Assembly: GCA_023435565.1 (NCBI GenBank)
Contig: JAEYRN010000026.1
Span: 1 to 52,887 of the forward strand
DNA: 52,887 bases
From: Bacillota bacterium
GTDB taxonomy: Bacteria > Bacillota > UBA4882 > UBA8346
Reading direction: 5' to 3'
Shown here: one piece after another, positions 40,974 to 49,597 of the stretch
Numbering within the stretch: position 1 is the first letter of the stretch
Layout: each line of letters starts with the position of its first letter
Notes under the pieces: model-generated
The model's database searches: none
The model's input: the letters and a program-made list of their open reading frames with translations, nothing else
Told to the model about the DNA's origin: nothing
Program-made: the position numbers and the translations under genes

Positions 40974-41522
40974 TTATTTATATAATGAAAAATCCCGAAC
41001 TGTCCGGTATTGGGCGCCACCAGATTGCAGTCTGCTTTCAATCAATGAAAATCCCGATACTAATGTCATGCTTTGCCATAAAACCTTGATTTCAGGGACT
41101 TTTAATTCGCTTCGATCTTTTTTGGTGCGAGCAATTGTTAAATGCGGTGTAAAAGGGCGGTTTTCTGCCTGAAACCCGGCTTGAATACAAGCTTCTTCGA
41201 CTGCTCCTGCCAGCAAACTAAGTTCCTTTTCCCCAGCGGATAGTCCAATCCATAAAATTCGTGGCATTCCACGTTCCGGGAATCGTCCCGGTTCCCCCAA
41301 TTTCAACTCGAAAGGTTGTCTTTTCATAACTGCTCTATCTAAAGCCGAAGTTAAGCCAGGAACTTTATTCTCCTCAACCTCCCCCAAAAATTTGAGGGTG
41401 AAATGAAGTTGTCCGGGAGTAGACCATTTAAAACCTTCAAATTGTTCTCTAGCGATATTAATATAACGGATCACTTCATCCCGCATAGCTTGGGATAACC
41501 ATACTCCGACAAAGAGCCGCAA
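40974..41522 (-). CDS. thpR: RNA 2',3'-cyclic phosphodiesterase ThpR (LigT)
   Basis: A 182-residue 2H phosphoesterase that opens 2',3'-cyclic phosphates on RNA. Both HxTx motifs are present: His40-Phe-Thr42 (HFTLKFLG) and His127-Leu-Thr129 (HLTIART). TTG start with AAAGGAGG 7 bases upstream. It lies between cinA and recA, a common order. Confidence 0.92.
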   Translation of the reverse strand: MRLFVGVWLSQAMRDEVIRYINIAREQFEGFKWSTPGQLHFTLKFLGEVEENKVPGLTSALDRAVMKRQPFELKLGEPGRFPERGMPRILWIGLSAGEKELSLLAGAVEEACIQAGFQAENRPFTPHLTIARTKKDRSELKVPEIKVLWQSMTLVSGFSLIESRLQSGGAQYRTVRDFSLYK

Positions 41523-41565
41523 ATATAATCCTCCTTTAATAGAAGTCTGTCACACGCATTCCTGG

Positions 41566-42837
41566 TTACTGAATCCTGGTTCCTGACATGTTTTTCAAAC
41601 TTTTCCACAACAACGTCAAGGCTACTTGCGCGGCAGCCTCCTTATTTCCGATCCGATCGAACGGAAAAATACGCTCTTCTATTTCGGTCCGATCCGGTAA
41701 AGCTACAGCTAAGTATACCAACCCGACAGGCTTTGATTCGGTACCACCTCCGGGACCGGCGATTCCGGTTATAGCTAAACCTACATCGGCCCCGGTTCGT
41801 TTCCTAATTCCTTCAGCCATTTCTTTTGCGGTTTCCGGACTTACCGCTCCATATTTATTAAGGGTTTCTTCCTCTACTCCTAGAAGATCCACTTTTAACC
41901 GATTGCTATAACTGTTAACACCGCCAAAATAATAATCGGAACTACCGGGAACATTGGTGATCCGGTGGCCGATCAACCCACCGGTACAGGATTCGGCCAG
42001 TCCTAGACTCCATCCTTTACCTTTTAATATTTGTCCGATTACCGACTCCAGATTATCCTGGTCATATCCATAAATATACGGCTCAAGACGCTCTTTTACC
42101 AAATTCAAAGTCTTTCCGATCAAATCCCGGTTATATTGTTCGTCATTACTTTTAGCGGTAATCCGAAGTGCCACTTCTCCTCTGGAAGCATATGGCGCAA
42201 TTGTTGGATTAGTTTGGCTTTTAATCAGATCAAGTATGGTTTCTTCCATGGCTGATTCACCGATCCCAACCATCCTTATCATTAAAGAACTTAAAACCAA
42301 TGGCCCTTCTTGTTGCAACTCTTTTCTTATGTAAGGTTTAAATGAATTTTCCCATAAACCTTTAAGCTCATAAGGAACTCCCGGCAAAGTAATCAGGATA
42401 TGCCCCTCCTTCTTCACTAACATGGCAGGAGCAGTACCTAAGTGATTAAGAATGACCCAACCGGATCTGGGAAACATCGCTTGACGCCGGTTGTTCTCCG
42501 GAACCGGACGTTGTATCTTTTGAAAGAAAGCGCAAACCTGTTCCCAGGCCTCCGGACTAAATTCCAATTCTTCATGAAGCAATCCGGCTACAGCCTCTCT
42601 GGTAAGGTCGTCCTGAGTAGGCCCCAAACCGCCGGAAAGTATTAGTAAATCAGCCCTTTCCCAAGCTTGTCCCAGAGTTGTGACGATCCGTTCCAGATTA
42701 TCACCGACCGTGCTTTTATGGTAAAGATCTATCCCTAAGTCGGCCAGCTCTTTAGCTAAGTATGCGGCATTGGTATCAATTATCTGCCCCAATAATAACT
42801 CTGTTCCAATACAAATTATTTCCGCCTTCAAATTCAC
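41566..42837 (-). CDS. cinA: CinA: competence/damage protein with NMN amidase domain
   Basis: A 423-residue fusion of an N-terminal molybdopterin-binding-type domain (GTELLLGQIIDTNA, LSGGLGPTQDD) with ADP-ribose pyrophosphatase activity in relatives, and a C-terminal nicotinamide-nucleotide amidase (LAESCTGGLIGHRIT). The GTG at 42837 and the TTG two codons later are both near AAGGA; the TTG matches the family start. First gene of cinA-thpR-recA-recX. Confidence 0.93.
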   Translation of the reverse strand: MNLKAEIICIGTELLLGQIIDTNAAYLAKELADLGIDLYHKSTVGDNLERIVTTLGQAWERADLLILSGGLGPTQDDLTREAVAGLLHEELEFSPEAWEQVCAFFQKIQRPVPENNRRQAMFPRSGWVILNHLGTAPAMLVKKEGHILITLPGVPYELKGLWENSFKPYIRKELQQEGPLVLSSLMIRMVGIGESAMEETILDLIKSQTNPTIAPYASRGEVALRITAKSNDEQYNRDLIGKTLNLVKERLEPYIYGYDQDNLESVIGQILKGKGWSLGLAESCTGGLIGHRITNVPGSSDYYFGGVNSYSNRLKVDLLGVEEETLNKYGAVSPETAKEMAEGIRKRTGADVGLAITGIAGPGGGTESKPVGLVYLAVALPDRTEIEERIFPFDRIGNKEAAAQVALTLLWKSLKNMSGTRIQ

Positions 42838-42861
42838 CCATCCTTATAGTCGATTTTTTTT

Positions 42862-43007
42862 ATATATGTTGCAATAAATTTTGGGAATGTCGACTTTCAA
42901 TGCAACATATATTCCTTGATTCATAAGTTGAAAAAAGGTCAATATTTTTCCATTCACAGCCGGCTTTTGGGATGTGAATGCTTTACCCAAAACTTTTTTC
43001 AACTTAT
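42862..43007. repeat. Two long inverted repeats between cinA and cwlD
   Basis: ATATATGTTGCA (42862-42873) pairs with TGCAACATATAT (42901-42912). Next to it ATAAGTTGAAAAAAG (42923-42937) pairs perfectly over 15 bp with CTTTTTTCAACTTAT (42993-43007), enclosing CATTCACA and TGTGAATG as an inner stem. The second hairpin ends at the cwlD stop codon. They could be a terminator plus leader or a small mobile element. Confidence 0.6.
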
Positions 43008-43787
43008 TTATTCTCCCAACTGTAATAAATTCCTACCGCTTCTTTTTTGCTTTATTGGGCATTGCCGATGATTGCTGAAATAATTGACTACCCCATGAAA
43101 TACTGCTTTTGCAATCCTTTCCCGATACCTTTCATTTTCTAATAACCTTGCTTCTTCGGGATTAGATAAAAAACCGACTTCAATCATTACCCCGGGCATT
43201 TTAGTATCATTTAATACTCGATAGTCCCCAGCCTTAGCCCGGCGCCGATTTGGCCCCAACCGCTTCACTAAGTGGTTTTGAATGGATTCAGCTAAATGTT
43301 TTGATTCCGAATCCGATTTTTCATAAAATGTTTGGGCCCCACTGTAAACACTTTGACTAAAACTATTGGCGTGAATCGAGAGATAAATATCCGCACTGCT
43401 TTGGTTGGCAAGACGGGTACGGTAACTAAGGTCCCGTCTTTTTTTAGTGGAAAAATCTTCATTGCTATCTGAAAAGTCGCGGTCCGTATCCCGAATCATC
43501 ACACAATATACTCCTACCATGGCTAAATGACGTTGTAGTTTTAAAGCGATATCCAAGTTAATATCTTTCTCCAATAAACCCGTCACGGATTTTGTCCCTG
43601 GATCTATCCCGCCATGTCCGGCCTCGATTACAATTTTTTTCCCAGAAATTGTGGAGATCGAGGGCAAGTTAGTCCAAATCACCGGCTCATGACTTAACCA
43701 CCACCCAAAAAATATTGAAATAATAAATATTCCAAAATAAACCAATCTACTATTAATAACAATAATCATAGTTGGTTTACGACCCAT
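43008..43787 (-). CDS. cwlD: N-acetylmuramoyl-L-alanine amidase CwlD
   Basis: A 259-residue Amidase_3 enzyme with one N-terminal helix. Zinc ligands are in VIEAGHGGIDPG and SIHANSF, and EVGFLSNPEEARLL holds the catalytic Glu. The segments RDTDRDF and SYRTRLANQSSADIYLSIHA, with GAQTFYE, match spore CwlD, which helps convert muramic acid to muramic-delta-lactam in the cortex. AGGAG is 5 bases before the ATG. No gerD or PdaA gene is nearby. Confidence 0.88.
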   Translation of the reverse strand: MGRKPTMIIVINSRLVYFGIFIISIFFGWWLSHEPVIWTNLPSISTISGKKIVIEAGHGGIDPGTKSVTGLLEKDINLDIALKLQRHLAMVGVYCVMIRDTDRDFSDSNEDFSTKKRRDLSYRTRLANQSSADIYLSIHANSFSQSVYSGAQTFYEKSDSESKHLAESIQNHLVKRLGPNRRRAKAGDYRVLNDTKMPGVMIEVGFLSNPEEARLLENERYRERIAKAVFHGVVNYFSNHRQCPIKQKRSGRNLLQLGE

Positions 43788-44008
43788 TCGTTCTCCTCCG
43801 ATAATTAGTTTCTCTAAGTGGCAATATAATGAAAATACTATTAGTACTAATATTCATGAAAGAATCATAATAGAATTGAAGAAGGTTCAAAGCATATAAT
43901 AAAAAGGTGCTATTGGAAACCCATATTAAATTGGCGGTTATTTCAAAATTGAACAACCATTGGATTATAAAGGATAAAAATTTCTCAAATAAAAATTGGT
44001 TCAAACGA
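43788..44008. other. Divergent intergenic region of cwlD and speD
   Basis: No convincing gene. It holds a 14-bp perfect palindrome TATTAGTACTAATA (43839-43852). On the minus strand GAATA and CATTATA are 19 bases apart, a poor fit to a sigma-G promoter for cwlD. The rest is AT-rich without clear structure. Confidence 0.3.
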
Positions 44009-44037
44009 TTGACAATAGAGTTGACTTTTGCTATTAT
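44009..44037 (+). promoter_or_regulatory. Promoter of speD
   Basis: TTGACA (44009-44014) and TATTAT (44032-44037) are 17 bases apart. Transcription would begin near 44044, leaving a leader of about 185 bases. Confidence 0.75.
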
Positions 44038-44043
44038 AATTTT

Positions 44044-44229
44044 GTTTGTATTAACCTTAGGGAGCGTGAAATTTTCCGTTTTCCTTCAACAAATTCATAT
44101 GTCCTGATCTAACATATATCCCGAGGCGAGCCTTAGTGCATCATCGGGTAAAGGGAAATCAGGGTGCTTATGGGTCAAAAGGGTTCTTCCTGACCAGAAG
44201 ATTTAATTTCTTTTAAAGGGGTGAGGGGA
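44044..44229 (+). promoter_or_regulatory. Long foldable leader of speD
   Basis: ATATGT (44097-44102) pairs with ACATAT (44112-44117), leaving CCTGAT (44103-44108) in the loop. CCCGA (44120-44124) pairs with TCGGG (44144-44148). ATCAGG (44158-44163) can pair either with the loop CCTGAT, making a pseudoknot, or with CCTGA (44189-44193). The ribosome site lies about 25 bases further on. No terminator is seen, so control of translation is more likely. No known riboswitch class recognised. Confidence 0.45.
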
Positions 44230-44610
44230 ATGCAGGGTTTTGATACTGTAGGTGCTCACGTTCTGGCTGATTTTTGGGGTTGCCAGTTCGAAAAGCTCAA
44301 TGATGCACAGTTTTTGATGGATTCTCTCCGACAAGCGGCGCAAAGCGCTCAAATGACTATTTTGGGAGAGCGATCCTACAAATTTGAACCCCAAGGCTTC
44401 ACGGGATTATTGCTTTTATCGGAAAGCCATATTTCGATTCATACTTATCCCGAACGTGGTTATGCCGCAATTGATGTTTTCACCTGTGGTGGAGGTATGA
44501 CGCAAAATGCAATCGAATACCTCCGTAAAGTTCTTCAACCGACGAACGTTATCGATATGACTGTCCGCCGGGGCACCGAGGAGAGCTTATTAAAGACAGT
44601 AGCATCTTAG
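44230..44610 (+). CDS. speD: S-adenosylmethionine decarboxylase proenzyme SpeD
   Basis: A 126-residue pyruvoyl enzyme that makes decarboxylated SAM, the aminopropyl donor for spermidine. Self-cleavage should occur between Glu65 and Ser66 (SESHIS), and His71 and Cys86 match the catalytic residues of the Thermotoga enzyme shifted by 3. ATG at 44230 lies 6 bases after GGGGTG. No spermidine synthase gene is in the window. A terminator follows. Confidence 0.95.
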   Translation: MQGFDTVGAHVLADFWGCQFEKLNDAQFLMDSLRQAAQSAQMTILGERSYKFEPQGFTGLLLLSESHISIHTYPERGYAAIDVFTCGGGMTQNAIEYLRKVLQPTNVIDMTVRRGTEESLLKTVAS

Positions 44611-44644
44611 ACAATGCCATTTTACAATTGAATATTCAAAACGA

Positions 44645-44669
44645 AAAAACACCCTATGGGTGTTTTTTT
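44645..44669. terminator. Bidirectional terminator between speD and adhE
   Basis: AAAAACACCC and GGGTGTTTTT pair around TAT, T-rich on both strands. It ends speD on plus and adhE on minus. Confidence 0.9.
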
Positions 44670-44680
44670 ATTGCTCGCTT

Positions 44681-47326
44681 TTACCTTAAAATTAATTCGT
44701 CTTTCGTGATTTTTACTCCATCATATGCTTCCCGATAAATCTCGATAATCTCTGATACCAAAGGCATCCTCGGATTAGTTCCGGTACATTGGTCATTGAA
44801 AGCAATATCAGCCATTTCATGGAGCTCTGTTTCGAATAATTCTTTCGATACTCCAGCTTCCCTCAGATTCAATGGTATATGAATTTGTTGAAGCAACTCC
44901 CTGACCGCTTGGATTAAACCAGCTACCCCTTCATCAATAGTTTGGGCTGATATACCGAGGAGCTTAGCAATCTCAGCGTACCTCTTATAGGCCTGAGGAT
45001 ATTCATATTGGGGAAAAGCTTGAAATTTGGTAGGTTTCTTGGCATTATATTCAATCAGATATGGCAATAAAATAGCATTGGCCCGACCGTGGGGAATATG
45101 AAATTTGCCTCCCAGGATGTGTGCCATACTATGGTTCAATCCTAAAAAGGCATTAGTAAAAGCCATCCCTGCGATACATGAGGCATTATGCATCCTCTCC
45201 CGAGCTTCCTTATCATGACCATTTTGATAAGCCCGGGGAAGATAATCAAAGACTAGCTTGATTGCTTTCTCCGCCAAAGCGTCCGTATAATCTGAAGCCA
45301 TTACCGAGACATACGCCTCAATGGCATGGGTCAAGACATCCATTCCGGTATCAGCGGTTACCGACGGCGGTACTGTCAATACCAACTCCGGATCAATAAT
45401 CGCGATGTCCGGGGTCAACTCATAGTCAGCTAAGGGATACTTGATATTCAAATTGGTATCGGTAATCACCGCAAAGGCCGTCACCTCCGAACCGGTACCG
45501 GAGGTAGTAGGAATTGCTACAAAAGTGGCCTTTTTACCTAATTGAGGAAACTTGAAAGCTCTTTTTCGGATATCGGCGAACTTTAGACGGAGGGTCTCAA
45601 ATTCGGTCTCAGGATTCTCATAAAAAAGCCACATCCCCTTGGCAGCATCGATAGCTGAACCTCCACCCAGGGCAATTATGATATCCGGGCCAAATTGCTC
45701 AATTACTTGACAACCTTTACGTACTGTTTCCACCGATGGATCCGGCTCAACTTCGGAGAAGATCTCAAATTCGAAGGCTGCTTTTTCCAATTGGTATGTT
45801 ACTTTCTCCACAAAACCCAATTTTACCATGTGAGGATCAGTAATGATAAAGGCTCTTTTCCCCTTCATTTTAGATAGATAATGGAGTGAACCGTATTCGA
45901 AATATATTTTTTGCGGTATTTTGAACCATTTCATCCGATCTTTTCGGATAGCCACCCTTTTAATGTTGATCAAGTTGTCGACGCTGACATTGTCGGTAGT
46001 GGAGTTACGACCCATTGAACCGCATCCTAGGGTAAGCGAAGGAGTATTTGTATTATATAAATCTCCAATCGCACCGTGAGAAGATGGGGAATTAACCAAT
46101 AATCTGCCGGTACGGACCTGCCGGGCAAATTCCTCAACTATATGCTGATCTTCAGAATGGATTACCGCCGAATGCCCCAATCCTCCGAACTCAGTCATTT
46201 GCCGGCAGCGCTGGATTCCTTCACGGTAATCGGCCACAGTATAGCAAGCCAGAATCGGACTAAGCTTCTCCCGCGAAAGTGGATATTCCGGTCCTACCCC
46301 GGCTAGTTCCGCGACTAATATTTTGGTATCAAGCGGGACCTTAATTCCAGCCATTTCGGCAATCCGGGTCGCAGGCTGTCCTACCACCGCCGGACTCATC
46401 GCGATCCGCCTTTCATCTATGGCAACCCTGGAGACCGCCCCAATCTCATCGGGTTTCAAAAAATAACACCCATACTCCGCCATAATCCCTTTAACCTCGT
46501 CCGCCACCTCCTGATCAATGATTACCGCTTGTTCGGAAGCGCAAATCATCCCGTTGTCAAAGGTTTTGCTTAAAATTAGGTCCGCCACTGCCCGCCGTAA
46601 ATTAGCGCTTTTTTCGATGTAAGCAGGCACATTTCCCGGGCCCACTCCCAAAGCAGGCTTACCACTAGAATAAGCCGATTCGACCATCCCCGATCCCCCG
46701 GTAGCTAAGACCATACTGACTCCGGGATGTTTCATCAAGAGATTGGTAGCTTCTACCGAAGGTTCTTCGATCCAGCCTATGGCTCCTTCGGGAGCTCCGG
46801 CAGCCAGAGCGGCCTCTTGCATTACTTTAGCCGCTGCTATGCTGGACTGGAGCGATTTGGGATGAAAACTGAAGATAATCGGGTTTCGGGTTTTCATGGC
46901 AATTAGGCATTTAAACATTGTAGTCGAGGTGGGATTAGTCACCGGTGTTACTCCGGCGATCGTCCCGATGGGCTCGGCCACTTTCATATAACCTTCCTCA
47001 TGGTTTTCCTCAATGACCCCTACTGTCTTCTCGTTCTTAATATCGTGATAGACATATTCGGTAGCAAACAGGTTTTTGGTAATCTTATCCTCGTAGACCC
47101 CCATCCCAGTCTCTTCATGGGCCAAACGCGCCAATCCCATATGTTTGGCGATCCCAGCCAAGGCCATCGCTTTGACGATAGCGTCAATTTTCTCCTGATC
47201 ATACTCCATAAATTTTAATTGGGCTTGGCCTGCTTTCCTAACTAGTTCATCAATGACCTGCCGAACTTGTTCGGTTTTAGCCTTTTCTTGCTCAGCTTCG
47301 GTCTTGCTTTTAATTTGGTGGGTCAT
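44681..47326 (-). CDS. adhE: Bifunctional acetaldehyde-CoA/alcohol dehydrogenase AdhE
   Basis: An 881-residue fusion: N-terminal CoA-acylating aldehyde dehydrogenase with catalytic Cys in GMICASEQAV, and C-terminal iron-dependent alcohol dehydrogenase with DVLTHAIEAYVS and HSMAHILGGKFHIPHGRANA. It reduces acetyl-CoA to ethanol with two NADH and forms spirosomes. GGAGG is 8 bases before the ATG. It is a single gene with a terminator on its 3' side. The 190 bases upstream show no Rex palindrome that I can find. Confidence 0.97.
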   Translation of the reverse strand: MTHQIKSKTEAEQEKAKTEQVRQVIDELVRKAGQAQLKFMEYDQEKIDAIVKAMALAGIAKHMGLARLAHEETGMGVYEDKITKNLFATEYVYHDIKNEKTVGVIEENHEEGYMKVAEPIGTIAGVTPVTNPTSTTMFKCLIAMKTRNPIIFSFHPKSLQSSIAAAKVMQEAALAAGAPEGAIGWIEEPSVEATNLLMKHPGVSMVLATGGSGMVESAYSSGKPALGVGPGNVPAYIEKSANLRRAVADLILSKTFDNGMICASEQAVIIDQEVADEVKGIMAEYGCYFLKPDEIGAVSRVAIDERRIAMSPAVVGQPATRIAEMAGIKVPLDTKILVAELAGVGPEYPLSREKLSPILACYTVADYREGIQRCRQMTEFGGLGHSAVIHSEDQHIVEEFARQVRTGRLLVNSPSSHGAIGDLYNTNTPSLTLGCGSMGRNSTTDNVSVDNLINIKRVAIRKDRMKWFKIPQKIYFEYGSLHYLSKMKGKRAFIITDPHMVKLGFVEKVTYQLEKAAFEFEIFSEVEPDPSVETVRKGCQVIEQFGPDIIIALGGGSAIDAAKGMWLFYENPETEFETLRLKFADIRKRAFKFPQLGKKATFVAIPTTSGTGSEVTAFAVITDTNLNIKYPLADYELTPDIAIIDPELVLTVPPSVTADTGMDVLTHAIEAYVSVMASDYTDALAEKAIKLVFDYLPRAYQNGHDKEARERMHNASCIAGMAFTNAFLGLNHSMAHILGGKFHIPHGRANAILLPYLIEYNAKKPTKFQAFPQYEYPQAYKRYAEIAKLLGISAQTIDEGVAGLIQAVRELLQQIHIPLNLREAGVSKELFETELHEMADIAFNDQCTGTNPRMPLVSEIIEIYREAYDGVKITKDELILR

Positions 47327-47519
47327 GGATTAACCTCCTTAATATCTTGTTTGGGACGCTTAATTTAAATTAATTTCTCCTAAAACCCAAGGCTTTATCA
47401 ATAAAACCATAGTCTCATTTTTAGGTGAATATGGAGGAAAATTTAGGAATGTAAAGAATTAGAGAAATGGATAGCAAATGTAATTTTCTTAATGTTTGGT
47501 TGGTGGAGGCAAACCATAA

Positions 47520-48365
47520 ATGAGCGATGATGAATTCCTTGTTCTAATTGCAAGTCTCATTATCTCTATTAGAGGTTGGTATAGATGGTATACAGCGCTT
47601 GAAAACTTTAATTCACTTGGTAAAAAGCGATTCGGCCTTTCTTTGTTACAGTTTGTTCCGTGGATCTCTATAATAAGTATTTTTATAATTTTGAAAACTA
47701 TGGCTTCCTATGACGTAAGAAACAGTGGATATCTTTGGTTTTATATGATATTTGGCGCAGCTTGGGTCGTTATGGGAAGAGGGCTCCTTTTTTATCTTTT
47801 TGATATTTCCTGGTTGGATGACGCCATCGAACGGTGTAATCTGGCGGCGGTTTATACAATAGTCGGCGGGATTATCGGACTATCTGCTTTCTATGCGGGG
47901 GCTAATATCGGAGACGGGCCCGGCTGGTGGTGCGTGGCATATGCGGGTGGTTTAGCGGCTATCGCTTGGTATGGTTCATTATGGATTATTGAAAAAGCTT
48001 GTAATATATCCGAAAAAATTACGGTCGAAAGAGATCTCCCCACCGGAATTCGAACCGGTTATTATCTTATTGCCAGTGGAATCATCTGTAGCCGTGGCGC
48101 GGCTGGCGATTGGACATCAGCTTCAAGAACCATTGTTGAATTTTTTGACGCTTGGCCGGTTCTATTATTAATGATTGTTGCTATCCTGGTGCAACGCAGT
48201 TCAGATCGGAAGAATAACTTATCAGAATCCTATGAATCATTATCTACACCCCATCAATGGGGAATCTTTTACCTTGTTTTTGCTATTATAGCTGTTTTAT
48301 TATTACCGTCACTCCCTCAAAACCCCATCTATGAATTGGCCGTTAATTTAAAAAAAGGATTTTGA
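47520..48365 (+). CDS. Hypothetical membrane protein, first gene of ATP-grasp unit
   Basis: A 281-residue protein with seven to eight predicted helices and no signal peptide. Several short loops carry conserved-looking aromatic pairs (IRGWYRWYTA, NIGDGPGWWCVAYAGG). I do not recognise the family. GGTGGAGG is 10 bases before the ATG. The next gene starts 2 bases after its stop, so it belongs with the ATP-grasp enzyme. It could carry the product across the membrane or anchor the complex. Confidence 0.7.
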   Translation: MSDDEFLVLIASLIISIRGWYRWYTALENFNSLGKKRFGLSLLQFVPWISIISIFIILKTMASYDVRNSGYLWFYMIFGAAWVVMGRGLLFYLFDISWLDDAIERCNLAAVYTIVGGIIGLSAFYAGANIGDGPGWWCVAYAGGLAAIAWYGSLWIIEKACNISEKITVERDLPTGIRTGYYLIASGIICSRGAAGDWTSASRTIVEFFDAWPVLLLMIVAILVQRSSDRKNNLSESYESLSTPHQWGIFYLVFAIIAVLLLPSLPQNPIYELAVNLKKGF

Positions 48366-48367
48366 CT

Positions 48368-49597
48368 ATGATAGTACCGGTGAGACTAGTCCCAATCCCC
48401 AAGGAACAATATAATAGCTTTCGCCGTAAAGTAATTTTTTCATGCCATAAATGGGACCCCCAAGTTGGAGACACCAATACCATTTCCGACCAAATTGCTG
48501 TAATATCGCAGAAAACCGCGCAACAACTTTGTCAATGGGCTGAACAACTAGCAGCGGAGACCATGAAACTGGAAAAGGAACTAATTCAAAGACCTGATTT
48601 ATATCATATTCTAGGCCTACCAAAACCCATTCAAAAAGCTTTAGTTCAAGGCCAATATAATCCCGATCAAAATATCCGTTTAATGCGTTTTGACTTTCAC
48701 CCTACAGTTCAAGGTTGGGCAGTTTCAGAGGTAAACAGCGATGTACCCGGCGGCTTAGCGGAAGCCTCCCAATTTAATAAGTTAGCCGCAACTTTACTCC
48801 CTGACTATGAGCAATACGCTGACGCCGGCAAGGCGATTATGGAAGGTTTTATTCCATTTTTGCCGGAACATCATGGCATCATTGCTTTTGTATACGCTAC
48901 TTCCTATACCGATGACAGGCAAGTTATGGATTTTTTGAGTGAAGTATTTGCAAGAGCCGGATTTAAATGTCTAATACTTGCTCCCGATCACCTACATTGG
49001 GGCATTAATGGTCCAGTGAGCATTGCAGTTGGACAGGAAGGCCCAGTAGATGGCTTGGTCCGCTTTTTCCCTAGCGAATGGTTGCGTTTTTTACCAAGTT
49101 CATCAGGTTGGCAAGGCTTTTTTCGTCAAACCGTCCCCGCCTGTAATCATCCCGCAGCCATTTTAACCCAATCAAAAAGGCTCCCACTAGTCTGGAGAAA
49201 TATATATAATCCTACCCCGACTTGGCAAGAGCTTCTGCCTGAAACTACCGACCCACGAAAAGTGAAATGGCGAAATAATCAACAATGGATTCTTAAACCC
49301 GCATTTGGGAGAGTGGGCGGCAATATTTCCATCCCGGAAGCAATCAACCTCAAAGAACAAACAATGATTTATCGTATGGCAACTTTTTTCCCTAACCAAT
49401 GGGTTGCTCAACGCCGCTTTATTAGTCTTCCCCTTCATAGCAACAGCGGAGATCGCCATTTATGCATTGGCGTTTTCACGGTAAACGGGAATGCCGCCGG
49501 GTTTTATGGGCGGCTTGGAACCGTACCGCGAATCGATGAGAGAGCGCAGGATATTGCAGTTTTAGTCGAAAGAAAGGATGTCGGTAATGATAACTAA
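48368..49597 (+). CDS. Glutathionylspermidine synthase-like ATP-grasp ligase
   Basis: A 409-residue enzyme of the glutathionylspermidine synthase ATP-grasp family, without the amidase domain of the classic enzyme, like E. coli YgiC and YjfC. The signature RFDFHPTVQGWAVSEVNSDV is clear, and ILKPAFGRVGGN is the ATP-binding loop. Such ligases join a carboxylate to an amine; the true substrates of the short forms are not known. ATG at 48368 has AAGGA 8 bases upstream. Second of three tightly packed genes, with speD 4 kb upstream; a polyamine substrate is possible but not shown. Confidence 0.82.
   Translation: MIVPVRLVPIPKEQYNSFRRKVIFSCHKWDPQVGDTNTISDQIAVISQKTAQQLCQWAEQLAAETMKLEKELIQRPDLYHILGLPKPIQKALVQGQYNPDQNIRLMRFDFHPTVQGWAVSEVNSDVPGGLAEASQFNKLAATLLPDYEQYADAGKAIMEGFIPFLPEHHGIIAFVYATSYTDDRQVMDFLSEVFARAGFKCLILAPDHLHWGINGPVSIAVGQEGPVDGLVRFFPSEWLRFLPSSSGWQGFFRQTVPACNHPAAILTQSKRLPLVWRNIYNPTPTWQELLPETTDPRKVKWRNNQQWILKPAFGRVGGNISIPEAINLKEQTMIYRMATFFPNQWVAQRRFISLPLHSNSGDRHLCIGVFTVNGNAAGFYGRLGTVPRIDERAQDIAVLVERKDVGNDN

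Noticed and set aside
43845..43870. Sigma-G promoter for cwlD
   Set aside because: GAATA and CATTATA are present, but 19 bases apart instead of 17-18.
43777..44107. Two short frames in the cwlD-speD gap
   Set aside because: Low-complexity, hydrophobic-rich sequence without ribosome sites; one crosses the speD promoter.
47327..47519. Rex operator upstream of adhE
   Set aside because: No TTGTGAA to TTCACAA type palindrome was found in the gap.
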